A stretch of DNA of 64,000 nt, from positions 186,001-250,000 of the forward strand of contig CAXXUZ010000002.1 of the NCBI GenBank assembly GCA_963667605.2, in the 5' to 3' direction. The notes beneath the pieces were generated by a model. It was not told the DNA's origin and ran no database searches. It saw only the letters and a program-made list of their open reading frames with translations. The stretch comes from JADLGL01 sp963667605. Its GTDB lineage: Bacteria; Pseudomonadota; Alphaproteobacteria; Rhizobiales; Kaistiaceae. Numbering within the stretch: position 1 is the stretch's first letter; the number at the start of each line of letters is the position of its first letter. Made by a program: the position numbers and the translations under genes. Positions 52,783 to 61,118 of the stretch are shown here, in pieces.

Positions 52783-55137
52783 CAGTGAATTTCGCACCTA
52801 TTCTCACATTGAGCAAGCTCTAACCGGGCTCGGCTGGGACACCCGTAACCCATCGAGGGGGGGGCAGTTTACACGCAAGGCGAGTTCCGGCGTCACGATA
52901 GCCTCTTAACTCAGGCGCTCGGCAAAAAAGCCCCAGAGAACACCATCGTCATTCCATGGGACGGCGGCCCACGGTACTGGCTTGTCGAGGCAAAGCGAGC
53001 ACATCGAGACCGCGCGAAAGCTCTCCGCGAGGCGCAGGGCTACGCTGATCGTATTAACGCGGAGAAACCTGGCGCAGCTCGATTTGCCACTGGGATCGCC
53101 GGAACACCTGATCAATCTTTCTACGTCACGACGACCTACTGGGACGGATACGAGTGGCAAGAAGTAGCGATCAATAATTACGAGACGACTGGCTTTCTCA
53201 CTCCTGAGCAATGCCGGGGCATCCTCAACCAGAACAATGCCCGCATCCTCCACTACGATGTTGATCTCGGCCGCTTTCTAGTCAAGGCAAACGCGATCAA
53301 TAGGACGCTGTACAAAAACGGCGTCGCAGCGAGGGACCGCGCACGACTTGTTGCAGGGCTGCTGTTGGCCCTTGCTCAGGACAGCACCATGCGTATCAAC
53401 GACGAACCGTTGACGCTGGTAAATGACGTTAACGGGCGAATCGAGGCGCTGCTCATGCAGCACGGCAGAGAGGACTTCCGCGCGGAGGTGTCGCTAAAAC
53501 TGCCGAACACGCCGGAAAACCACCGCAAGTACTGGTCTGCAATCGTGCAGACCATGCAGCATCTCCGGGAGATGAACATCCGATCGGCAATCAACAGCGG
53601 TACGGACGCGCTTGGGCAGTTCTATGAAACGTTCCTGAAATATGCAAATGACGCAAGCGAGATGGGCATCGTACTGACGCCGCGCCATATCACCAAATTC
53701 GCCGTTGATGTCATGGCGATTCGGCATGACGATCTGATTTTGGACCCAACGTGCGGAACGGGCGGTTTCCTGGTGTCTGCGCTCGATTCCATTCGTGCCA
53801 GCCACTACAGCAGCCATCCTGACGTATACAACGCCTTCCGAAACGACTGCTTGTTTGGTGTCGAACAGGCCGACGATGTTTTCGCCCTGTCCCTGGTCAA
53901 CATGATCTTCAGGGGCGACGGGAAAAGCCGAATTTACAACGGCAATTGCTTCGACAATGAGTTCGTAAGGCAGGACGGGCGCGTTCTCCGGCTCAAGAAA
54001 AATGACAAGCCGGGTGGCCCGATTATGCGCCCCTTCACCCGCGTCCTGATGAACCCACCCTTTGCTATTACTGAGCCGGAAAGTCTCTTCGTAGACTATG
54101 CGCTCAATCAAATGCAACCAGGCGGTCTTCTTTTCGCCGTTCTCCCGAACGGCCCTGTCACGGGAAGCGGTAAGGATAAGGAGTGGCGGCGAGATACGCT
54201 GAAACAACATACCGTAAGAGCGGTCGTAAAGATGCCGGATGACCTGTTCATGCCGAATGTACACAAAGGAACCTATGCCTTGATCTTGGAGGCGTGGCGG
54301 CCGCACAAAGCAAATGACGATGTGTTTTTCGGCTACCTCTATGATGACCAGCACGCGACCTACAAATCAAAGCTGCTGAGCGAGGGCCGTGCGCGGGACA
54401 ACCTGGGCCGGATTACAGACGATCTCGCTAGGTTCCTACGTGATGGCCGAGCACTGATTGTTGCGGTGCCCAAAGAGATTTGCGTTTCAACGCTCAACAT
54501 GGACCTGAGCTATGACTTTGCATCTGAGGCTTATCTTGGGGGTGGTATGCCAGATTTAGACACGGCCCCGCCGGTCGAAGAGCTGTTTGTAGAACTCTCC
54601 CGCCGCGCCGTTCGCAGCCCTCGGCGGCCGGCGTTAGTCCCTAAGCAGACACGGGAATTTGAAATTGAAGCCCTGTTCGATGTGAGGCGCGGACAATGCC
54701 CGCCTCTCAAGAAGCTGGCCGACGGGGACATCCCGGTGGTCACGTCCAGCGAGCAATCGAACGGGATCGCTGGCTACTACGATGTCCCGAAAGACCTCAT
54801 TGAAAGCCACTGCGTCACAATCAGCGCCAACGGCTCCACGGGTGCCGGTAAGTCGTTCTGGCACCCTTATCAGTTCTCGGCAGTTTCCGATGCGTTGGTT
54901 TGTTCTTGGCGGGAAGGATGGAAGGTAAATCCAGCATTCTGCCTTTATGTTTGCAACGCGATTAGTCAAAACTCTTGGCGTTTCGACTACTTCCGTAAAA
55001 GCACATCCGCCAGAGTGCTAGCCGATATTCGCATCAAGCTTCCTGTGACGGGTGACCGGGTAGACTATAAATTCATTGATCGCGTGATGAACCGAATGCG
55101 CGGTTTCACGCGATTGAAGGAGATGCTCGATGTCTAA
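52772..55137 (+). pseudogene. Single-chain restriction-modification enzyme with a frameshift at a G8 tract
   Basis: From the ATG at 52772 (MGDDSEFRTYSHIEQALTGL), 29 codons run to eight Gs at 52857-52864, where the frame changes; everything after reads open to 55137. One extra G (nine) would give a 788-residue protein. Domains: PD-(D/E)xK-like nuclease with D64, E73 and K75 (IPWDGG and LVEAKRA); N6-adenine methylase with LTPRHITKF, DPTCGTGGF (near 325) and NPPF (428-431); and a C-terminal target-recognition/Methylase_S-like part (about 620-788). That is type IIG or type I-like R, M and S in one chain. A methylase-only product could start inside. Whether the tract is phase-variable or simply mutated is unknown. 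Confidence 0.85.
52857..52864 (+). repeat. Homopolymeric G8 tract in the restriction-modification gene
   Basis: Eight consecutive Gs near codon 30. Nine would join the frames. Runs of this length are typical slippage sites in phase-variable genes, but are also common places for sequencing errors. Confidence 0.9.
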
Positions 55138-55246
55138 GACCAAACCCGGACAGGCCAAGCCCCTCTCTACTAAGAAATCCGAGGCCAAATTGTCAACGCC
55201 CGCAAACGGCAACAAGCGCGTCTTCGATGCCCTTCTCAGGCGGGCT
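55130..55246 (+). pseudogene. Small basic protein, 3' end probably cut by IS1595
   Basis: The ATG at 55130 overlaps the last codons of the restriction-modification gene; the frame reads MSKTKPGQAKPLSTKKSE and on through NKRVFDALLRRA. It then enters IS1595-family sequence (stop near 55303 if read through). The Lys/Ser/Pro-rich start and the DALLRRA helix do not identify a family. The tight overlap shows it belonged to the same operon. The exact junction with the IS is not fixed. Confidence 0.5.
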
Positions 55247-56170
55247 GTTCCCGACGAAGCAACCCCACCAGAAGATGAAACATCCGATCCGGCATCTTCC
55301 TAGCATTGTGACGGAAATCAAATTCGCCGAGATACTTTGGCAAGTGCTTCGTGGACACATGGATGTGTGTACCGCGAATTGAGCGCTTAAGCTGCGACCA
55401 ATAGCCTTCGATGCTGTTAGTGTGGCTGCCGTCTTTCACCCATTGCCCGCTTCCATGATTCACGGACTTGTGTTCGTAGCCGCGTTTGGACAGGCCGCGA
55501 TAGGCAAACCACTCATCGGTGTGCACGACTGAACCCTGACGAACCTTCTCACGTATAACCGGCTCAAGGGTCCGTCGCTTGGCGTCCTTGACAACCTTCG
55601 TCTTGACCGGCCCCTTGCGCTGTTTTAGCCCGACGACCACGGTTTTCCCTTCCGCTCCGCGACCCCGTTTGCCGGGGCGTTTGCCGCCTACGTAAGTCTC
55701 ATCCACTTCCACCTCTCCGAACAGCGCAGTGACATCCAGGCTGCCCATCAACTTGCGGATCTCATGGGCCATCCGCCAGGCGCATTTGTAGGTGACGCCC
55801 AACTGACGTTCCAGCTCCTTCGCCGGAACGCCGTGGCGCGTGGTGGTGAACAGGTACATGGCGTAGAACCACTTGTAGAGCGGCGTGGACGACTTCTCGA
55901 ATGGTGTGCCCACGCAGGGATAGACCTGCCCTCCGCAGAACTGGCAGGCGAAGGACCGGCGCTTCTTCACGCGATGGTATTTGGTTTGCCGCTTGCACTC
56001 ATGGCAAACTGGCTTATCGCTATAACGCAGCCTCATGATCATCAGCAAACAGGCGGCACTGTCCGGGTAGTCTTCTTGGAACTGAAGGAAGGTGTAAGTC
56101 TTTGCCATTGCAAACTTTCTCCGATCTAAAGGAGAGTATATAGCAATCTAACTTACTTGGCAAGAGGGGA
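55225..56170 (-). mobile_element. IS1595-family element, ends approximate
   Basis: The element includes the transposase and about 60 bp on its upstream side (to the region CTTGGCAAGAGGGG near 56156-56170). I could not align clear terminal inverted repeats or an 8-bp target duplication, so both ends are estimates. The left end lies within the small downstream gene of the restriction-modification operon. Confidence 0.6.
55236..56108 (-). CDS. IS1595-family transposase
   Basis: A 290-residue transposase: an N-terminal zinc ribbon (CHECKRQTKYHRVKKRRSFACQFCGG, a CxxC pair on each side) and a DDE/N-type catalytic domain with VEVDETYVGGKRPGKRG (first Asp), HTDEWFAYRGL (second Asp) and the SIEGYWSQLKRSIRGTHIHVSTKHLPKYLGEFDFRHN block typical of IS1595/IS1016. 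The ATG at 56108 is canonical. It stands between the restriction-modification operon and IS3 copy 2, so it disrupted that operon's downstream end. Intact. Confidence 0.93.
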   Translation of the reverse strand: MAKTYTFLQFQEDYPDSAACLLMIMRLRYSDKPVCHECKRQTKYHRVKKRRSFACQFCGGQVYPCVGTPFEKSSTPLYKWFYAMYLFTTTRHGVPAKELERQLGVTYKCAWRMAHEIRKLMGSLDVTALFGEVEVDETYVGGKRPGKRGRGAEGKTVVVGLKQRKGPVKTKVVKDAKRRTLEPVIREKVRQGSVVHTDEWFAYRGLSKRGYEHKSVNHGSGQWVKDGSHTNSIEGYWSQLKRSIRGTHIHVSTKHLPKYLGEFDFRHNARKMPDRMFHLLVGLLRREQPA

Positions 56171-56178
56171 TAATCGCG

Positions 56179-56466
56179 TTGGAAAATTACTATCTGCCTG
56201 GCGACTTGGAGACACAGATCGAGGCCTTCGTCGGCCACTACAATTATCACCGCTACCACGAGAGCCTGGGCAACCTCACGCCGGCCGATGTCTACTTCGG
56301 ACGCGGCCAGACCATCCTGTTGAAAAGAGAAAAGATCAAACAAAAGACGCTACAAACCCGGCGCTTGCAATACCGCAAAACCGCCGCATAAAATGACCAA
56401 CCAGATGGGCCGAACCCTCTCTTAAATCAGGCCGCTCATCGGTTCCAAATTACCTGACGACGGACA
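56179..56466 (+). mobile_element. IS3-family remnant, copy 2 (inverted)
   Basis: A 288-bp fragment of the same IS3 element in the opposite orientation to copies 1 and 3. It runs from mid orfB (LENYYLPGDLETQIEAFVGHYNYHRYHESLG) to the terminal repeat ending CCTGACGACGGACA at 56466. Orf fragment stop at 56391. Its outer end abuts a truncated membrane-protein gene. With copy 1 it brackets the restriction-modification module. Confidence 0.92.
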
Positions 56467-56808
56467 AACCACACACGCGCCGATTAGCGACGCGTACGAT
56501 AGCGCCGCCATCGTCGCCGTTGCTCGCAGTTGCGGCAAAGGAAGTGACTCCGGAAGGCCCGACAAGTCGATCGTTGGAAGCAGGTAATAGAACGGAACGG
56601 CTGCGCCATAACTCAGAATCCGGTATGGGTAAGGCGAGGACAGCAGCTGGCCACCCGGTTCGCTGAGGAGCCAAAGAAGCAGCGGTTCATAGTCGTCTCT
56701 TGGGACGGTTTCGAAGACCATCATCCGGAACATCGCGAAGAAGATAGGGTGAAGGACCAGCGCCAGCACCGCAAAGACTCCAAATCGCGTGATCCACTTC
56801 GCCCCCAT
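56467..56808 (-). pseudogene. Membrane protein, 3' end cut by IS3 copy 2
   Basis: Starts at the ATG at 56808 with GAGGAGA upstream. 114 residues remain: a first helix (FGVFAVLALVLHPIFFAMF), a short loop with VPRDDYEPLLLWLL, then SSPYPYRILSYGAAVPFYYLLP and a helix near the cut (MAALSYASLIGACVV). It resembles N-terminal parts of multi-pass membrane proteins of the glycosyltransferase or hypothetical type; family not recognised. The reading frame runs into IS sequence at 56466. The remainder is not found in this window. Confidence 0.65.
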
Positions 56809-57344
56809 TTTGTCTCCTCGAGGCTCTTGCTGAGTACGGTCGTGAGGGCACCTGGCGCAAATGCTCGCCGTCGAAATGGCTGAGAGGTCTTGGCACCTGG
56901 TGCACAATCGATGACGGCAAAATTGCCGGGGCAACCTACCACAATCTGGAAGACGGATCGTAAGGCCAGCCTGTTTTGCGGGCAGAGCGTCGCTCCGGAA
57001 CGTCGGCGGCACCATTGTCCGAGCCTGGTCCATGGAGAGGCAGCCCGAACAGCGGATCCGATTCCGCTCGGGGCCAGCCAGAGCGACTTTCGCCGTTAGC
57101 TTCCGGAGATCCACGCGAGCAGCATGACGGCATGAATTGCGTTGTGCCGTGGGTTGTTAGCCGTGCTCAAGGAACTCTGCAGCGGTGGCGATCGTTATCA
57201 TCGCCCGATCATACTTCGTGATCCATGAACACAAAAAGTGGCGGAAGGGCCCAACTCAGCGGGGCCGATCCCGGAACTACAGCCGCAACGATGCTGAGGG
57301 AACGGGTGGCGAAGCGACTCGGAGCTCTGAGCGACCTGCAGAGG
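56809..57344. other. Stretch of about 530 bp without a recognised gene
   Basis: Open frames exist on both strands but none has a convincing start or family pattern. It contains the promoter side of the truncated membrane gene. I see no RNA gene or repeat in it. Confidence 0.5.
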
Positions 57345-57635
57345 TCAACGAACAAGCTGGTCAACGGCCCTGGCGAGGTCGATATCTCTTTCGCTTAGCC
57401 CGCCAGCCTCGTAGTCGGTAAGCGTGATCGCTACCCGGTCGTACACGTTCGACCAGTCCGGGTGGTGGTTGGCCCGCTCGGCCAGTAGCGCCACCTTCGT
57501 CATAAAGCCAAAGGCATCGACAAAGCTGGAGAATTTGAATTCCCGTATCATGGCGCCTGCCGCTTCGTCGTACTTCCAGGCAGGCAAGGCCGCGAGCGCC
57601 GTTGCGCGATCCTCATCGTTGAGCTTCTCGGCCAT
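57345..57635 (-). CDS. phhB: 4a-hydroxytetrahydrobiopterin dehydratase (internal start)
   Basis: Dehydrates 4a-hydroxytetrahydrobiopterin, recycling the pterin used by phenylalanine hydroxylase; small cytoplasmic enzyme. 96 residues, normal for the family, starting at ATG 57635 after AGGAGAT. The His-His pair in NHHPDWSNVYDRV and the end DYEAGGLSERDIDLARAVDQL are characteristic. It is nested in the 205-residue frame above; I list it because its start signal is strong. No phhA is adjacent. Confidence 0.85.
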   Translation of the reverse strand: MAEKLNDEDRATALAALPAWKYDEAAGAMIREFKFSSFVDAFGFMTKVALLAERANHHPDWSNVYDRVAITLTDYEAGGLSERDIDLARAVDQLVR

Positions 57636-57962
57636 TTGGATATCTCCTGCTGCTGCGCTCTCGCGGTAGGACCGCCAAGGGCCGGTGAGAGCTAAACCGA
57701 GTTCGCGGTCGCTGCGCCATACCACCCTGGCTGGGGCGATTCTTCGCTCGAGCGGGAGAACCAACTTGAACTGATCAGGCAGCTGGTCCGCATAGGCTGT
57801 CTCCACCCTCGCTCCGTCCGAAATATCAAGCAGGACACAGTTGATTGGTTGACCATCGCCAACCAAGATCTGCGCCGGCGCTGTAAACTTCTTTTGGTCC
57901 GCCGGTCGGCGATCGATAGGAGCCGTAAAGATTCGTTCTCTGCCCATTTCACGCAAATGCAC
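57345..57962 (-). CDS. PilZ-like domain fused in frame to pterin-4a-carbinolamine dehydratase
   Basis: One open frame of 205 residues. Residues about 10-100 look PilZ-like (RRPADQKKFTAPAQILVG, CVLLDISDGARVET, RIAPARVVWRSDRELGLAL). From Met110 the chain is a complete 96-residue PCD/DCoH (MAEKLNDEDRATALAALPAWKYD; catalytic AERANHHPDWSNVYDRV). An AGGAGAT site at 57635 suits independent translation of the dehydratase. So it is either a true fusion or two genes whose separating stop was lost. The outer start is GTG 57962 or ATG 57947. PilZ usually binds cyclic-di-GMP; the RxxxR box here is weak. Confidence 0.78.
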   Translation of the reverse strand: MHLREMGRERIFTAPIDRRPADQKKFTAPAQILVGDGQPINCVLLDISDGARVETAYADQLPDQFKLVLPLERRIAPARVVWRSDRELGLALTGPWRSYRESAAAGDIQMAEKLNDEDRATALAALPAWKYDEAAGAMIREFKFSSFVDAFGFMTKVALLAERANHHPDWSNVYDRVAITLTDYEAGGLSERDIDLARAVDQLVR

Positions 57963-58139
57963 CCCAAAGAGTGGATTTTTCGTGAGCGCTCAATTTCAAT
58001 TGCTGCCCAAAGGCTCGATGGAGCCGATCCGCCGTCTCGAAAGGCGGCCGACCGATCCCAGATCGTCCACACTTTAGGGCCGGCAGGGTGTCCCTCCGCC
58101 GAGTGCCAGCGGAGGCGACAGTGCCCTATCTACCGCCAC

Positions 58140-58502
58140 CTAGCGTGGTGCGAACTGCAACACTAGCGGCGCGGGCAGCACCGGCTGCCACTGAACAACG
58201 CCCGGGGGGTTCAGGAACAGTCCGATATACGCCGGGCTCGTGCCTACTCCAGGCAGGCGAGAGGCTTTGTCGAAAACGCAGTCATTACCGTTTTCGTCGC
58301 AGATCCAGCAACCCTGGACTTCGCCATTATCGTAGCAACATGCGGTGATGCCTGAGCCCGGCGGCTGTGGAATAACGGTGCCGCCGAGGAGCTGGCATTC
58401 AATGATCTTGCCGTCGTTAATGCTGTTATTGGGAGCGGCGGAGGAAGGGGGAGCTGTGAAGATAAATAGGGCAAACGTGATCATGAGTAGGGAGCGGAGC
58501 AT
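58140..58502 (-). CDS. Unrecognised small secreted Cys-containing protein
   Basis: 120 residues: signal peptide about 1-22 (MLRSLLMITFALFIFTAPPSSA), then a Cys-rich mature part (CQLLGG, CCYDNGEVQGCWICDENGNDC) and a hydrophobic end (PGVVQWQPVLPAPLVLQF). The Cys pattern suggests disulfides in the periplasm or outside. GAGGCAACCC precedes the ATG. No family recognised. Looks intact. Confidence 0.65.
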   Translation of the reverse strand: MLRSLLMITFALFIFTAPPSSAAPNNSINDGKIIECQLLGGTVIPQPPGSGITACCYDNGEVQGCWICDENGNDCVFDKASRLPGVGTSPAYIGLFLNPPGVVQWQPVLPAPLVLQFAPR

Positions 58503-58749
58503 TGGGTTGCCTCATTGATTGATGGATTTGATCCCCTGGCCTTTCCCACATGCCTCCTGAACCGAGCACCAACACACGGTTAACCGCCGGTTCAGCCTAG
58601 CGATGATCGAGGCAATGAACCTCCGACGGTCTTCCCAGGGGGCATATGTGCTAAACCGGAGTTCACCCCGAGATCACGGATAGCTGGACTGCCGGCGTTT
58701 TGCGCAGCCCCTAGGCGAATGCTCAGATTCGCCAGTCCGGAAAAGAAAA

Positions 58750-58767
58750 GCCGCCCCGAAGGGCGGC
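58750..58767 (-). terminator. Rho-independent terminator after CHRD gene
   Basis: GCCGCCC-CGAA-GGGCGGC, a perfect 7-bp stem, followed on the minus strand by TTTTCTTTT. It lies 28 bp beyond the stop of the CHRD gene and would end its transcript. Confidence 0.88.
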
Positions 58768-58794
58768 AAGTGTTGATGGGCGGTGGGTTGCCAC

Positions 58795-59220
58795 CTACAT
58801 CGCGGGTGCTAACACCAATTGTCCGCGGATTTCTCCTCCTGGATTTGCCCCGGTGTGGATGTTCAAATACAGCAGTCCGTCCACAAGATTGGCCACGATT
58901 TCTCCTGAAAGCGTTGCTTCACCTGTGATCGGTGCAGACAGGTCTCCCTCCAGTGGTACGAGAACGCCAGCGTTTTCGCCGATCTGCGCTGGCCCGTGGT
59001 AATGCGCCGCGACGGCTGGACCCGTTAGACCCTGATAGGTAATGGTCCAGCTCAATATGGATGTGTCGGTGTCGAACGACGCCTCCAGCGTTCCGGTTGC
59101 GGAGGGATTGCTCGCACTACTCAAATCGACGCTGAAAGTTAGTATTTCCGCGAACGCCGGGACACTAATGATCGGTGTTATCGCAAGTGCGAGGACAATG
59201 GCGTGTTTGCTGCGGAACAT
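58795..59220 (-). CDS. Secreted CHRD-domain protein
   Basis: 141 residues: signal peptide about 1-24 (MFRSKHAIVLALAITPIISVPAFA) and one CHRD (chordin-type) beta domain, seen in SATGTLEASFDTDTSILSWTITYQGLTGPAVAAHYHGPA and, near the end, LYLNIHTGANPGGEIRGQL. Such proteins are exported; their role in bacteria is unclear. The start at ATG 59220 has GGGAGG 8 nt upstream. A terminator follows. Intact. Confidence 0.9.
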   Translation of the reverse strand: MFRSKHAIVLALAITPIISVPAFAEILTFSVDLSSASNPSATGTLEASFDTDTSILSWTITYQGLTGPAVAAHYHGPAQIGENAGVLVPLEGDLSAPITGEATLSGEIVANLVDGLLYLNIHTGANPGGEIRGQLVLAPAM

Positions 59221-59267
59221 AGGCTTACCTCCCTTTAGGTTGCGTTGCGCCATGTGCCAAAGGCATC

Positions 59268-59489
59268 TTAGGCCATGCCAGCGCGGTTTGCCAGGCTCCG
59301 CGGCAGCAAAACGATCGGCGGCCGCCGCTTTCGATCTCGGTCATATCGCATTCTCCGACTCGCCCAGTTCGGCCGGATCGTGCTCAAGATCATCGGAGTT
59401 GCCCCAAGCCCAGGGGAGGGCTCTCTGTCCTCAATGACGGCGTCGAGCGCATCGAGTGCAGCTAACAGTCGTTCAACGGCCAGCTCCAT
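59268..59489 (-). CDS. Small hypothetical protein
   Basis: A 73-residue frame with a good ribosome site (GGGAGAAA) before the ATG at 59489. The start MELAVERLLAALDALDAV resembles short alphaproteobacterial proteins of the ALDALDGD type found in intergenic regions, but the later part is basic and unlike them, so it may be a damaged copy. No function can be given. Confidence 0.4.
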   Translation of the reverse strand: MELAVERLLAALDALDAVIEDREPSPGLGATPMILSTIRPNWASRRMRYDRDRKRRPPIVLLPRSLANRAGMA

Positions 59490-59764
59490 TTTCTCCCGGA
59501 GCGGATCGGGTCCGGTCGGTTGGATATCGACAGAAAGATGCCGAGCGGCAGCGCGCCGGCGGCATTAAAACACGCCGGGCGGCTGCGCAGACTCTCAGAA
59601 ACATGGCCAGGGAAACTGCTCAGGATGGCAAATGGCCTTCTCCGGTGCCAAGGTTGCCCTGGAACGCTAACGCCCGTCCGTGAGTCTCCTGGGTACATTC
59701 GGCACTGGCTGACAAGACAGTTATTGCCAGCTATTTTTCGGCGGACCGGAGTTGCGGAGAGAGC

Positions 59765-60493
59765 GTGTTAACAGGAGCCGAACACGATCAGTTCGAGAGG
59801 GACGGCTTCCTTGTCTGCCCCGCGATCCATGATGTGGCGACAATGGATCGAATCCGCCGCGAGATCAACGCCGTCCTTGCCACCACTGGCCATGCCAGCT
59901 CGCCATCTGCCCATCGCCATCTAGACAGTCGAGTCATCCATGACCTCGTCGCTCAGCCTGCCATCGTCGACCGGATGGCGACGCTGATCGGCCCCGATCC
60001 GCTGCTCTGGAATACGCGCTTGTTCGACAAAGCCTCCGGAGAAGGTCCGGTGCCATGGCATCAGGACATAGCGTTCTGGCCGTTGGAGCCGACGCTTTGC
60101 GTGTCGGAATGGATCGCCATCGACCGATCCGATACGGGCAATGGTTGTCTGGAACTGTTGCCAGGGTCGCACCGCAGCAGCATTCCTGACATTTCTTCGA
60201 AGGATATCGGCCGATTCCGACAGCAGGTGGATTTGGACGTTGTCGATATTTCGGGGAAGGTCTCGATCGAGCTTGACCCCGGCGAATTCCTCCTCTTCGA
60301 CCGCTGGATGTTGCACGGCTCGCCGGGCAACCATTCCGACCGTCGACGTCTTGGCCTTGCAGCGCGGATAATACCGACCAGTGTGAAAGTCGATTTCGGG
60401 CGGATGAAGCCTAACTTCCCGGAACTTGCGGCACAGCTGGTTCGCGGCGAGGATATCGAAGGGCTGAACCGCTTGGTGCCGCGCCCGAGATGA
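59765..60493 (+). CDS. Phytanoyl-CoA dioxygenase (PhyH) family protein
   Basis: A 242-residue Fe(II)/2-oxoglutarate oxygenase. The N terminus FERDGFLVCPAI is the family start; iron ligands appear as WHQDIAFWP (His-x-Asp, near 97-105) and the later LHGSPGNHSDRRRLGLAARII (His and the 2-oxoglutarate-binding Arg, near 180-200). GTG at 59765 is the start, after GGAGAGA. Substrate unknown; related enzymes hydroxylate lipids, amino acid or natural-product carbons. A lone gene among IS copies. Intact. Confidence 0.92.
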   Translation: MLTGAEHDQFERDGFLVCPAIHDVATMDRIRREINAVLATTGHASSPSAHRHLDSRVIHDLVAQPAIVDRMATLIGPDPLLWNTRLFDKASGEGPVPWHQDIAFWPLEPTLCVSEWIAIDRSDTGNGCLELLPGSHRSSIPDISSKDIGRFRQQVDLDVVDISGKVSIELDPGEFLLFDRWMLHGSPGNHSDRRRLGLAARIIPTSVKVDFGRMKPNFPELAAQLVRGEDIEGLNRLVPRPR

Positions 60494-60543
60494 TCGCCCT
60501 GCTGCGGACACTGGCGGCGCCTGGGTCGGACTGAAAGACGAAG

Positions 60544-61043
60544 TTAGCCCCGCGTCACCGCAGGGCGGAAGCTTTTGCCGGGTCTCCGGTCGGTCTCGAT
60601 TCCCTTCGGACCGGTAGGCAGGCGCCGACGGCTCACGATCAATTCAGGCGGCGCCGGCTCGGCTGATCCCAGTGCCCGATACAGCGTCTCGGGATCTTCG
60701 ACTAAGCTCTCGATCAGAAAGCTGCGTATCATTGATCGCGTATCGGAAGCGATCCTTGAACGGCGTGCCGTCGAGTCCATCCTGGGCCCGGTCCGTCTTG
60801 AACTTCGTCCGGCGCGACCCGGCCCCAAGGTAGAATATAAGATCGCCGTAAAGCGCTCCCATCACCGGATGAGGACTCCATTTGTTCGTTTTGTGTAGCT
60901 CATAGAATGCAAGGTCGCTCCCGAGCAGCTGCCCGAGAATGCCGGCGCCTGTTTCCTTGGGCCGCGAGATTTGCTGCAGGATTTTAGGCGCTGCCGGGGT
61001 GCGTTGGACTGTACTGAAGGAGCTTTCGCCCACCTGCCAAAAC
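60544..61043 (-). pseudogene. Unrecognised gene, probably frameshifted and cut by IS3
   Basis: Two minus-strand frames overlap. The first, running out of the IS3 end at 61043, reads ILGQLLGSDLAFYELHKTNKW, ALYGDLIFYLGAGSRR and DGTPFKDRFRYAIND. The second, ending at 60544, reads MIRSFLIESLVEDPETLYRALG and later PELIVSRRRLPTGPKG. They may be parts of one gene with a frameshift near 60730. I do not recognise either. Its 5' end is missing at the IS boundary. Confidence 0.4.
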
Positions 61044-61118
61044 TGTCCGTCGTCAGGTAATTTGGAACCGATGAGCGGCCTGATTTAAGAGAGGGTTCGG
61101 CCCATCTGGTTGGTCATT

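Noticed and set aside
55225..56170. Exact ends and target duplication of the IS1595 element
   Set aside because: I could not align terminal repeats well enough, so I gave approximate ends and no duplication claim.
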